This document shows positions 1 through 6,332 of a stretch of 10,510 nt of DNA, piece by piece; within the stretch, counting starts at the first letter, position 1, and each line of letters starts with the position of its first letter. A program made the translations under genes and the position numbers. Origin of the DNA: Verrucomicrobiota bacterium. GTDB taxonomy: Bacteria > Verrucomicrobiota > Verrucomicrobiia > Chthoniobacterales > UBA10450. The notes below the pieces were generated by a model. The model was given only the letters and a program-made list of their open reading frames with translations. It had not been told where the DNA came from and searched no databases. The DNA is taken from contig QHOQ01000044.1 of assembly GCA_003219355.1 (NCBI GenBank), positions 1 to 10,510 on the forward strand, read 5' to 3'.

Positions 1-1163
1 TGATCCGCCCGACTTCGGAAACAATTATCGGCGCGAGCTACGCGAAGTGGGTGCAATCGTACCGCGATCTTCCCATTCTGATTAACCAATGGGCGAACGT
101 TATTCGGTGGGAAATGCGGCCACGCCTGTTCCTGCGCACGAGCGAATTTCTCTGGCAGGAAGGGCATACCGTTCACGAGACTGAAGCGGAAGCGCGAGCC
201 GAGACGAGGCAGATGCTCGAAGTTTATGAGCGTTTCGTGTGCGATCATCTCGCGATTCCGGTTTTCAGCGGCGAAAAATCGGAGAGCGAGCGTTTTCCGG
301 GCGCGGTGCAAACCTTGTCGATTGAAGCAATGGTGCAGGACCGCAAAGCGATCCAGGCCGGTACCTCGCATTTTCTCGGCCAAAATTTTTCGCGTGCGAG
401 CGGAATTCAATTTCAGAACCGAGAAGGCAAACAGGAATTCGGGTGGACTACCAGCTGGGGCATGAGCACGCGCCTCGTCGGCACGCTTGTGATGGCGCAC
501 GGAGACGACGATGGTCTTGTGTTGCCGCCGCGCATCGCGCCAACGCAGATCGTCATCCTGCCCATCACGCCAAAGGAAGAAACCCGGGATGCAGTGCTCG
601 AAGCTTGTAACAAACTCGCCAAACAATTGCGCGAAATTCGATATGTCGATCTTCCGATTGAAGTAGAAGTCGATCGGCGCGACCTCGGCGGCGGCGTAAA
701 GAATTGGGAGTGGATCAAGAAAGGCGTGCCCCTTCGTGTCGAGATCGGACCACGGGATCTCGAATCAGCCCAAGTGACAGTGAGCCGCCGCGATCAGCCA
801 GTGAAAATGAAAGAACTTATATCGACGCAGGAGTTCGTTTCGCGCGCGTCGGAGGTTCTTGACTCGATCCAGCGAAATCTTTTCGAGCGCGCCAAGAAAT
901 TCCGCGACGAACACACACGCGTCATCGATTCCAAACAAGAGTTCTACGATTTCTTTACGCCCGGAAACGCGGCGAAACCCGAAATTCACGGCGGCTTTGC
1001 CGTCGCACACTGGGATGGCTCTCGCGAAGTCGAAGAACAAATCAAGAACGATCTCAAAGTCACGATCCGGGTTATTTCACTCGACGATTCTTCCGAGCCC
1101 GGAAAATGCATTTTCACAGGTAAACCAAGTCCGCGCCGTGTGATCTGGGCGAAGGCCTACTGA
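1..1163 (+). CDS. proS: Prolyl-tRNA synthetase, type 3 (5'-partial)
   Basis: Cytoplasmic class II aminoacyl-tRNA synthetase that charges tRNA-Pro with proline using ATP. The frame is open from base 3 and starts inside motif 2 of the catalytic core (RPTSETIIGASYAKWV), followed by RPRLFLRTSEFLWQEGHT. The motif 3 region (TSWGMSTRLVGTLVMAHGD, about 454-508) leads through GLVLPPRIAPTQ into the anticodon-binding domain. The C-terminal domain ends in the conserved ...RVIWAKAY with a terminal Tyr. This layout is the archaeal/eukaryotic-like type 3 form, without the INS editing insertion of the E. coli type. Type 3 enzymes often bind zinc through four Cys in the C-terminal domain; here only one Cys (in GKCIFTGK) is seen, so the zinc site appears lost. 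The GTG at 51 is internal, not a start: homology continues upstream and the real start lies left of the window. Confidence 0.97.
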   Translation, partial: IRPTSETIIGASYAKWVQSYRDLPILINQWANVIRWEMRPRLFLRTSEFLWQEGHTVHETEAEARAETRQMLEVYERFVCDHLAIPVFSGEKSESERFPGAVQTLSIEAMVQDRKAIQAGTSHFLGQNFSRASGIQFQNREGKQEFGWTTSWGMSTRLVGTLVMAHGDDDGLVLPPRIAPTQIVILPITPKEETRDAVLEACNKLAKQLREIRYVDLPIEVEVDRRDLGGGVKNWEWIKKGVPLRVEIGPRDLESAQVTVSRRDQPVKMKELISTQEFVSRASEVLDSIQRNLFERAKKFRDEHTRVIDSKQEFYDFFTPGNAAKPEIHGGFAVAHWDGSREVEEQIKNDLKVTIRVISLDDSSEPGKCIFTGKPSPRRVIWAKAY

Positions 1164-1218
1164 AACGACAGCTGTCAGGTTGACGCGCTCGAAAGGGACA
1201 GTTTATTACCGCGTCTCA

Positions 1219-1464
1219 ATGGAATTAAGGCTTTACAGTCGCGAATGGTGCTCGTGGTGCATTGACGCGAAGGATTACCTCTCGGAGAAAGGCTATCGTT
1301 TCGATGTCGTTGATGTCGGCAAAGATCGACACGCTTACGAGGAGATGAAAAAGCTTTCCGAGCAAACGTATGTCCCGACATTCGTTGCGGGCGCCAGGGT
1401 TCTGGCCAATTTCGATACCGATCAACTGAGGAAATTTCTGAACGAGCACCAGATCGATCCCTAA
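1219..1464 (+). CDS. Glutaredoxin-like thiol-disulfide oxidoreductase
   Basis: Small thioredoxin-fold protein (81 aa from ATG 1219) of the glutaredoxin/NrdH size class. It has the beta-strand opening MELRLYS, a redox motif W-C-S-W-C (Cys11, Cys14), and the cis-Pro loop TYVPTF (Pro53), which lies next to the active site in this fold. Such proteins reduce disulfides or glutathione mixed disulfides in the cytoplasm; the substrate here cannot be read from sequence. CSWC is not the usual CPYC, so a monothiol/dithiol or NrdH-type role is open. An upstream in-frame TTG at 1180 would add 13 residues that do not fit the fold, so ATG 1219 is preferred; neither has a good Shine-Dalgarno (a GAAAGGGA lies about 20 bases upstream of 1219). 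It sits 55 bases after proS, and its TAA overlaps the next ATG by one base. Confidence 0.87.
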   Translation: MELRLYSREWCSWCIDAKDYLSEKGYRFDVVDVGKDRHAYEEMKKLSEQTYVPTFVAGARVLANFDTDQLRKFLNEHQIDP

Positions 1465-2279
1465 TGCTCTTTGGTGTTTTTCTAACGCTCGGCGTGGCAA
1501 TGCTCAGCGTCGGGCTGCGCAGTTTTCAAAACTCGTACACACAAAAGGCGGGTGCGCTTGGTATTCTCATAGCCTCATTCCTGGCGATCTTTTTCATAAC
1601 CGGCAGCTGGATACTTGGTTTGGCCGCCGCCGTAAGCTGGCTCTTTTTGCCGTGGCTTGAAATTCTTACGCGGATTCGCGCGCTTCGGCTGCCGAAGGAA
1701 AAACAGCTTCGGCCAAAGAATCCGCCTTCCTCCGATGCTTTCCCTGCGCTAAGCGAGATCACGCGCGAAATCGAGGACGAAGGTTTTGTGCAAGTCGGTG
1801 ACGCCGGGTGGGACTGGGAGGATTATCGCCAGTTCTTCCGTTTGTTTTACAAGGAGGAGGACCGAGCGCAGGCCGCGATTTGTCTGAACGAGCAGCATGA
1901 TCTCTCGTTTTATTATCTGCGAATCTCATCGCGCGCGAAGGGCGGGACGATTTGGACGACCTGGAATTACCCGCTCTCCTATGGCCTGAAAGTGACTCCT
2001 CACTTTCGAATTAACCGTCAGCGGCCGGATCAATCGTTTTGGCGGCTTTATCAAAGCCATCGCGAGTTTCTCCGTCGAAACGGCGTGAAGGCAGACGCGA
2101 TCGATACGTTGGATGAAGAGCGCATCGAGACGGAAATAGAAAACGATCTGCGCGATCAAATCGCGCATAACATTGCCAAGGGCGTGCTTAAGCAGACGGC
2201 GGCAGGCGATGTAAAATATTCCTGGCGCGGGATGATTTATCTTTGGTGCCAGTTCCTGGTCGATCTGGTGCGGCTGTAG
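1464..2279 (+). CDS. Membrane-anchored protein of unknown function
   Basis: Not recognised as a named family. The 271-aa product has an N-terminal hydrophobic block: a helix at about residues 2-18, then a long apolar region at about 30-67 (GILIASFLAIFFITGSWI, then LGLAAAVSWLFLPWL) that probably forms two more helices. A basic, proline-containing linker (70-90) leads to a soluble region (about 93-271). That region is rich in aromatic and charged residues, including GDAGWDWEDYRQFFRLFYK (112-130), a predicted beta segment HDLSFYYLRISSR (145-157), and a charged helix DEERIETEIENDLRDQIAHNI (217-237). The ATG overlaps the glutaredoxin stop (TAATG), which suggests translational coupling and perhaps a shared role. 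An alternative ATG at 1500 (Met13) would lose the first helix. The gene ends 21 bases before the convergent frr. It is probably an inner-membrane protein; any redox link is inference from context. Confidence 0.8.
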   Translation: MLFGVFLTLGVAMLSVGLRSFQNSYTQKAGALGILIASFLAIFFITGSWILGLAAAVSWLFLPWLEILTRIRALRLPKEKQLRPKNPPSSDAFPALSEITREIEDEGFVQVGDAGWDWEDYRQFFRLFYKEEDRAQAAICLNEQHDLSFYYLRISSRAKGGTIWTTWNYPLSYGLKVTPHFRINRQRPDQSFWRLYQSHREFLRRNGVKADAIDTLDEERIETEIENDLRDQIAHNIAKGVLKQTAAGDVKYSWRGMIYLWCQFLVDLVRL

Positions 2280-2292
2280 CGCCGTTGATCTT

Positions 2293-2306
2293 GTGTGCGA
2301 TCACAC
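2293..2306. terminator. Small stem-loop between convergent genes
   Basis: GTGTG-CGAT-CACAC forms a 5-bp stem with a 4-base loop, lying just after the plus-strand membrane protein gene and overlapping the frr stop codon. There is no run of T on either side, so an intrinsic terminator is possible but weakly supported. Confidence 0.2.
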
Positions 2307-2861
2307 CTTCATGATCTCAGCTTCCTTATGCCTAAGATGATCGTCCACCGATTTGATAAAGCGATCCGTTAGTTTTTGCACTTCCTTTTCTAAATCGTGC
2401 AATCCGTCTTCGCTTAGTTCGCCGCTGGCTTTGAGTTTCTTCACCTCGTCGAGCGCCGTGCGTCGGTTCGCCCGCACCCGCACCCGCGCTTCCTCCGCCA
2501 TTTTGCCGAGTGAGCGGACAAGGTCTTTGCGCCGCTCTTCCGACAACTCTGGAATCGGGAGCCGGATAATCTTTCCATCGACGTTCGGGGTAATGCCGAT
2601 CTTGGATTCTTTGAGCGCCCTCTCGACGTCTTTCACTGTGCTGGCATCAAACGGCTGGACGACGAGCAAACGCGGCTCGGGCGTCGTGATCAATGCAAGC
2701 TGCTTTAGCTTCATAGTCGATCCATATGCTGCAACATCGACGTTCTCGACGAGTCCCGGTGAGGCTTTTCCGGTACGCACGGCGGCAAATTCGTGCATCA
2801 TATAGTCGACACTTTTTTCCATCGACATCTCGGCTTCGAGAAGAATGTCGTCTCTGCTCAT
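2301..2861 (-). CDS. frr: Ribosome recycling factor
   Basis: Cytoplasmic factor that, with EF-G, splits the post-termination ribosome into subunits. At 186 aa it has the usual family length. Visible marks are the N-terminal helix with FAAVRTGKASPGLVENV (residues 25-41), the domain II strands with YGSTMKLKQLALITTPEPR and VVQPFDAS, then IGITPNVDGKIIRLPIPELSEERR (88-111), and the C-terminal three-helix bundle with ARVRVRANRRTALDEVKKLK (125-144), which carries the conserved arginine cluster. It starts 12 bases after the pyrH stop, so the two are almost certainly co-transcribed; pyrH-frr is a widely conserved bacterial pair. No good Shine-Dalgarno precedes the ATG, which fits translational coupling to pyrH. 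It is the last gene of the minus-strand cluster. Confidence 0.98.
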   Translation of the reverse strand: MSRDDILLEAEMSMEKSVDYMMHEFAAVRTGKASPGLVENVDVAAYGSTMKLKQLALITTPEPRLLVVQPFDASTVKDVERALKESKIGITPNVDGKIIRLPIPELSEERRKDLVRSLGKMAEEARVRVRANRRTALDEVKKLKASGELSEDGLHDLEKEVQKLTDRFIKSVDDHLRHKEAEIMKV

Positions 2862-2873
2862 GCAGGTAAATTT

Positions 2874-3614
2874 TTACTTCGGTTGCGGTTCATCGCAAAC
2901 GAGCGTCCCGACTTTTCGCCCGAGCACCGCATCTCGAATGTTGCTCGGTTTATTCATATCGAAAATCACGATCGGGATCTTGTTGTCCATGCAAAGACTG
3001 AACGCGGTCGAATCCATGATCTGCAATCGTTTCGTGAGCGCTTCGGTAAAAGTAATGCGTTCGTAGCGCTTCGCACTGGCGTCGCTATTCGGGTCCCGAT
3101 CGTAAACGCCATCCACCTTTGTGGCCTTCAGGATGACATCGGCCCGAATCTCACTGGCACGCAGCGCTGCGGTCGTATCGGTTGAAAAGTATGGGTTCCC
3201 GGTCCCGGCTGCAAAGATAACTATCCGGCCCAATTCGAGATGACGTATGGCGCGACCGAGAATGAACGGCTCCGCGACATTTTTCATTTCGATGGCGGTT
3301 TGCACGCGGGTCTCGGCACCCATCTTCGCAAGCGTGCTCCGCAAGGCCAGCGCGTTGATCACGGTCGCGAGCATGCCCATGTAATCCGCGGTCGTGCGAT
3401 CCATGCCGCGATCGGCTGCGGGGAGACCGCGCCAGATGTTACCGCCGCCGATTACGACCGAGACCTGCACGCCTAGGTCGCGTACTTCCCTGATGCGCTC
3501 GGCGATCTCGTGCACTACCGCCGGCGAAATATTGTCCCGTGCGCCACGCTCTCGTAGCGCTTCGCCGCTCAATTTGAGGACAATGCGTTTGTAAGCTGGC
3601 ACTTCCGTTTTCAT
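2874..3614 (-). CDS. pyrH: UMP kinase
   Basis: Phosphorylates UMP to UDP in pyrimidine nucleotide synthesis; the bacterial enzyme is a cytoplasmic hexamer of the amino acid kinase fold, unrelated to P-loop kinases. From ATG 3614 the protein is 246 aa, close to the typical 235-245. Motifs in order: KLSGEAL (14-20), the glycine loop VIGGGNIWRG (54-63), MDRTTADYMGMLATVINALA (71-90), the UMP/ATP region AAGTGNPYFSTDTTAALRAS (135-154), KATKVDGVYDRDP (163-175) and MDSTAFSLCMDN (200-211). An in-frame TTG at 3659 would add 15 non-conserved residues, so ATG 3614 is chosen; neither start has a clear ribosome binding site. The gene lies 77 bases after fmt and 12 bases before frr. Confidence 0.98.
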   Translation of the reverse strand: MKTEVPAYKRIVLKLSGEALRERGARDNISPAVVHEIAERIREVRDLGVQVSVVIGGGNIWRGLPAADRGMDRTTADYMGMLATVINALALRSTLAKMGAETRVQTAIEMKNVAEPFILGRAIRHLELGRIVIFAAGTGNPYFSTDTTAALRASEIRADVILKATKVDGVYDRDPNSDASAKRYERITFTEALTKRLQIMDSTAFSLCMDNKIPIVIFDMNKPSNIRDAVLGRKVGTLVCDEPQPK

Positions 3615-3691
3615 GGTGCGCAAATCATCAAACAGAACGCGGCCTCGTTTTGAAAGCAAAATGAAGTGGTACGAGCTTCCGGTCCATCAAT

Positions 3692-4630
3692 TCATCGGCA
3701 AGATGCCGATGTCACATCGAATCCGCGTAAGAATTCTGCCGAGGTCATCCGTCGCCTCCCTTCAGGCTGCACCTCTTCGAACGAAAGAGCGCGGTCACTG
3801 GCTGCAATGACCAGAGTTCGATCCTCTGTCGGCAATATTTCGCCCGGTTCGCCCGTGTGGTCGACAATCGATGCGGAAAATATTTTCAAATTACGCGGTT
3901 TTCCCGATTTTACCGCAACGGTCGTAAACGCACCCGGCCATGGATTGAACGCACGAACTTTCCTTTCGATCACCTCGGCGCGTTCCGCCCAGTCGATTTT
4001 GCCATCATTGCGATTCAATTTCGGCGCATACGTGGCGAGCGCATTATTCTGGGGAACGCGCGGCGCAATTGCTTTGGCAAGCCGTTGCAAAGATTCGAGC
4101 AACGCGTCCGGGGCAATTTGTGCCAGCCGATCGTGCAGCGATCCGCCAGTATCCGTCGGCAAGATGTCGATCTTATGTTGCAATAAAATGTCGCCGGTGT
4201 CGAGGCCTTCATCCATGTACATCACCGTAATTCCTGTTTCAATGTCACCGGAGGCAATTGCGGCTTGAATGGGTGCCGCCCCGCGATGTCGCGGAAGTAA
4301 TGAAGCATGCAAGTTCAAACAAGCGACACGGGGAGTCTCAAGGATCCCCCGCGGCAAGATTTGTCCGTAAGCTATGACGACGATGACATCCGGCGACAGC
4401 GCACTGATCTCCTCGATTGATTGTCGATCTTTAATCCGTGCCGGTTGCAAGATCGGCATCTTCGTTTCGGCAAGCGCTTTTTTAATCGGTGGCGGTTCAA
4501 TTCGCTGGTCGCGCCCAACGGGTTTATCCGGCTGCGTAACGATTGCCGCGAGCTGATGCTCATCCGATCGTAATAAGGCTTGCAGCGTCGGCACGCCGAT
4601 TTCCCCGGTGCCGATGAAGACGACGCGCAT
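3692..4630 (-). CDS. fmt: Methionyl-tRNA formyltransferase
   Basis: Transfers a formyl group from 10-formyltetrahydrofolate to methionyl-initiator tRNA, allowing fMet initiation. The 312-aa length matches the family. The N-terminal Rossmann-type formyltransferase domain (about 1-205) opens with RVVFIGTGEIGVPTL and has VTQPDKPVGR (31-40). The catalytic block NLHASLLPRHRGAAPI (106-121) gives Asn106 and His108, and DEGLDTGD gives Asp144; these positions agree with the E. coli numbering as I recall it. The C-terminal OB-like tRNA-binding domain begins around KIDWAERAEVIERKVRAFNPWPGAF (211-235). An AAGGAG lies only 2 bases before the ATG, a short spacing. In many bacteria fmt follows def; here it follows the zinc-ribbon gene and precedes pyrH, with no def in the window. 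Confidence 0.98.
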   Translation of the reverse strand: MRVVFIGTGEIGVPTLQALLRSDEHQLAAIVTQPDKPVGRDQRIEPPPIKKALAETKMPILQPARIKDRQSIEEISALSPDVIVVIAYGQILPRGILETPRVACLNLHASLLPRHRGAAPIQAAIASGDIETGITVMYMDEGLDTGDILLQHKIDILPTDTGGSLHDRLAQIAPDALLESLQRLAKAIAPRVPQNNALATYAPKLNRNDGKIDWAERAEVIERKVRAFNPWPGAFTTVAVKSGKPRNLKIFSASIVDHTGEPGEILPTEDRTLVIAASDRALSFEEVQPEGRRRMTSAEFLRGFDVTSASCR

Positions 4631-4655
4631 CGCTCCTTAATGAAGAAGCGCTTGA

Positions 4656-4694
4656 GTAGGCGCGCGTCGGGGACGCCGCCTCGCCATCGCCTAC
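4656..4694. repeat. Nested intergenic palindrome (REP-like candidate)
   Basis: A GC-rich double dyad in the gap between the zinc-ribbon gene and fmt. The outer arms GTAGGCG (4656-4662) and CGCCTAC (4688-4694) are a perfect 7-bp inverted repeat. Inside lies GCGTC-GGG-GACGC (4664-4676), a 5-bp stem with a 3-base loop. The outer right arm contains the stop codon of the zinc-ribbon gene. It has no T run, so it is less likely a terminator than an extragenic palindromic element or an mRNA processing/stability structure. Copy number cannot be judged from this window. Confidence 0.45.
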
Positions 4695-4882
4695 GCCGTC
4701 AATCTATCGCCAGCAGTGACCTCACGCTGGCCGACCGACGAGCCGCACCCCGTGCAAAGATAATCGAAAACCTCGCGGTCAGGCAAAACTAAAAGCAACC
4801 GCTCGCGGACCGGCATCGCGGCTTTACACTTTTCGCAGTAGAGGCTCGAGGCGGTGAAATTTTCAAACTGTTGCTGGCTCAT
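4691..4882 (-). CDS. Small zinc-ribbon protein of unknown function
   Basis: A 63-aa product (from the second ATG) with two CxxC pairs, YCEKCK (Cys16, Cys19) and YLCTGCGSS (Cys43, Cys46), separated by 23 residues. This is the spacing of a compact zinc ribbon that would hold one zinc ion. Between them is a predicted beta-hairpin, MPVRERLLLVLPDREVFDY. No named family is recognised; such ribbons bind nucleic acid or protein partners. The start overlaps the 3' end of adk by 20 bases (29 if ATG 4891 is used), so it is likely translationally coupled to adk. The ATG at 4882 is preferred because a GGA lies at a better distance from it. The last residues and stop fall inside an intergenic palindrome, so the C-terminus may vary between relatives. 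The motif pattern and operon position support a real gene. Confidence 0.75.
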   Translation of the reverse strand: MSQQQFENFTASSLYCEKCKAAMPVRERLLLVLPDREVFDYLCTGCGSSVGQREVTAGDRLTA

Positions 4883-5471
4883 GCTGAGCATCCACGCCGT
4901 TCATGCTGGCGAGGATATCAAACAATACTTTCGAGGGCGACTGAGTCGCGTCAACCACCGTGACCATTTCCTTCGGATAATATGAGAGCACGGGCTTCGA
5001 TTCCGCTTCGTAGGTATCGAGGCGGCGCTGGATCACCTGCTCATTGGCGTCGTCGAGGCGGTTGTCTTTCAACGCGCGCTTTTTTAACCGGGCAAAAAGT
5101 GTCTCGCGGCTCGGGCAGGAGAGATGAAACACTTTTTTTACATCGATCATTTCTTCCATGACCTTCGCCTGTCCGATGTTTCGGGGAATACCGTCAAGAA
5201 CAAGTGTATCGATGTCCGGTTTGAACTTGTGCGCGTCCACCGCGGCCTCAATCGCCTCTCGCCAGAGCTCGACAGTGATCTCGTCTGGCACGAGCTCGCC
5301 TTTGCTCGAGTAATCGAGGAAGGCTTTGCCCACTTTTGTGCGCGTATCGATCGAGCGGAAGACGTCGCCACAGGCGCAGTGATAGAAGCGCGGGATCGTG
5401 CCGAGTGTTTTACCTTGTGTCCCTTTGCCGCTGCCAGGCGCGCCAAAGAGGATAAACGTGTTGTATTTCAT
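4863..5471 (-). CDS. adk: Adenylate kinase-family nucleoside monophosphate kinase, short LID-less form
   Basis: Cytoplasmic P-loop kinase that would interconvert AMP + ATP and 2 ADP, or act on another NMP. From ATG 5471 it is 202 aa; the first in-frame start, TTG 5477, adds only two residues. Motifs: Walker A FGAPGSGKGTQGK (9-21), the NMP-binding segment CACGDVFRS (32-40), DGIPRNIGQAKVM (93-105) with the conserved Gln of the AMP site, and RLKKRALKDNRLDD (128-141) followed by RRLDTYEAESKPVLSYY. The LID insert of long bacterial Adk, including its zinc-binding variant, is absent: the helices join through about ten residues as in short eukaryotic AK1 or UMP/CMP kinases. At the usual S-T-G-D motif it has C-A-C-G-D, so the Thr that helps select adenine is replaced by Cys34; substrate specificity is therefore less certain. 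It lies 56 bases after rpmA and overlaps the next gene. Confidence 0.9.
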   Translation of the reverse strand: MKYNTFILFGAPGSGKGTQGKTLGTIPRFYHCACGDVFRSIDTRTKVGKAFLDYSSKGELVPDEITVELWREAIEAAVDAHKFKPDIDTLVLDGIPRNIGQAKVMEEMIDVKKVFHLSCPSRETLFARLKKRALKDNRLDDANEQVIQRRLDTYEAESKPVLSYYPKEMVTVVDATQSPSKVLFDILASMNGVDAQHEPATV

Positions 5472-5527
5472 CAGCAAAATCCGTTCTATACCGCAAGCTC
5501 GTTGAAGCCGGAAAGCAGAATCAGCCG

Positions 5528-5785
5528 CTATTTCCCAACAGGGACAGGATCGACATTTACCCGGCGACCAGCGCGATCGAAGCGTACGTTTCCATTCACT
5601 AGCGCAAAAATCGTGTAATCGCGGCCGAGTCCTACATTTTTCCCAGGCAAAAATTTGCTACCGCGCTGACGAATAATAATGTTGCCAGCAACAACCATCT
5701 CGCTGCCAAACCTTTTCACGCCCAGGCGCTTGCTGACGCTGTCGCGCCCGTTTTTAACACTGCCTTGTCCTTTTTTATGAGCCAT
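5528..5785 (-). CDS. rpmA: 50S ribosomal protein L27
   Basis: Ribosomal protein whose flexible N-terminus reaches the peptidyl transferase centre. The 85-aa length is standard. The N-terminus MAHKKGQGSVKNGRDS directly matches the mature L27 end, so the cleavable extension seen in Firmicutes is absent. SKRLGVKRFGSEMVVAGNII (18-37), RQRGSKFLPGKNVGLGRDYT and FALVNGNVRFDR are all classic; FLPG replaces the common FHPG. It follows rplU by 41 bases, the near-universal L21-L27 pair. No Shine-Dalgarno is visible before the ATG. Confidence 0.98.
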   Translation of the reverse strand: MAHKKGQGSVKNGRDSVSKRLGVKRFGSEMVVAGNIIIRQRGSKFLPGKNVGLGRDYTIFALVNGNVRFDRAGRRVNVDPVPVGK

Positions 5786-5826
5786 TTTTCGATTGGATGT
5801 TGGATATTGGCGTTGAAAATTCGACG

Positions 5827-6165
5827 TTAGGTCTTCTTCGATTTCGTGCCACCGATGCTGATGCCTTTGATTTTTACCCGCGTCAGCTTTCGCCGATGTC
5901 CTACCGTGCGATGGTAACCCTTACGCCGTTTGAATTTAAACGCGACGACTTTCTTGTCTTTCCGTTGCTCAACTATTTCGGCTGTCACTTTTGCGCCAGA
6001 GATTAGCGGATCACCGTGGGTAAACTTATCACCATCGGCATGCAATAACACCTCGCCAAACGTAGTGGTTTTTCCCACTTCCGCGTCCAAAAGATCGACA
6101 TCGATCGTGTCGCCGTCAGCGACGCGATACTGTCGTCCACCGGTTTTGATAACTGCGTAAGCCAT
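5827..6165 (-). CDS. rplU: 50S ribosomal protein L21
   Basis: Ribosomal protein binding 23S rRNA. The 112-aa product starts MAYAVIKTGGRQYRVADGD, the family signature, with VGKTTTFGEVLLHADGD (30-46), ITAEIVEQ-like KVTAEIVEQRKDKKVVAFKF (59-78) and the C-terminal signature KRRKGYHRTVGHRRKLTRVK (79-98), then a short basic tail GTKSKKT. The gene is followed by rpmA at 41 bases. It is preceded by a 165-base leader after rsmI, the largest non-coding gap in the cluster, where a promoter or a ribosomal-protein feedback site would be expected; no convincing promoter boxes were found. The sequence before the ATG (CTCCCTCATT on the coding strand) has no Shine-Dalgarno. Confidence 0.98.
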   Translation of the reverse strand: MAYAVIKTGGRQYRVADGDTIDVDLLDAEVGKTTTFGEVLLHADGDKFTHGDPLISGAKVTAEIVEQRKDKKVVAFKFKRRKGYHRTVGHRRKLTRVKIKGISIGGTKSKKT

Positions 6166-6273
6166 AATGAGGGAGAATTTTCCGGGAAAAAGCCGCGCAA
6201 ATTCTCACAGATACGCTGCTTTGACAAGGGGAAAGCGTTCGGTGGAACTTAGGTAGGCGGCGATTGACCTCAA

Positions 6274-6332
6274 TTGTCTGGACAAGGTGAACTGCAATGC
6301 AGTTTGCGGAAGCGGCCCAGTGGACCGCCGCT
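6274..6332. other. Cluster of three dyads between rsmI and rplU
   Basis: Three inverted repeats follow each other in the rsmI-rplU gap. TTGTC-TG-GACAA is at 6274-6285; the perfect 15-base palindrome AACTGCA-A-TGCAGTT is at 6290-6304; and the 6-bp stem AGCGGC/GCCGCT with a 10-base loop is at 6311-6332, touching the rsmI stop. None is followed by a T run on the minus strand. They could be the 3' end structure of rsmI mRNA or part of the rplU leader. The rest of the gap (6166-6273) shows nothing clear. Confidence 0.4.

Noticed and set aside
51..53. GTG as the start of proS.
   Set aside because: Conserved ProRS sequence (RPTSETIIGASYAKW) lies in frame upstream to the window edge.
1180..1218. TTG-initiated N-terminal extension of the glutaredoxin.
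   Set aside because: The 13 extra residues precede the first beta strand of the fold and no ribosome binding site supports TTG over the ATG at 1219.
3812..3828. CAGAG-TTCGATC-CTCTG looks like a tRNA T-arm (5-bp stem, 7-base loop).
   Set aside because: No acceptor, D or anticodon arms surround it, and it lies inside the conserved coding sequence of fmt.
3666..4268. 200-aa open frame on the plus strand opposite fmt.
   Set aside because: Shadow of fmt with low-complexity Ser/Arg composition and no protein-like features.
6221..6226. Perfect TTGACA on the plus strand, a possible -35 box.
   Set aside because: At 17 bases' spacing the -10 position reads GGAACT, and no plus-strand gene lies downstream.
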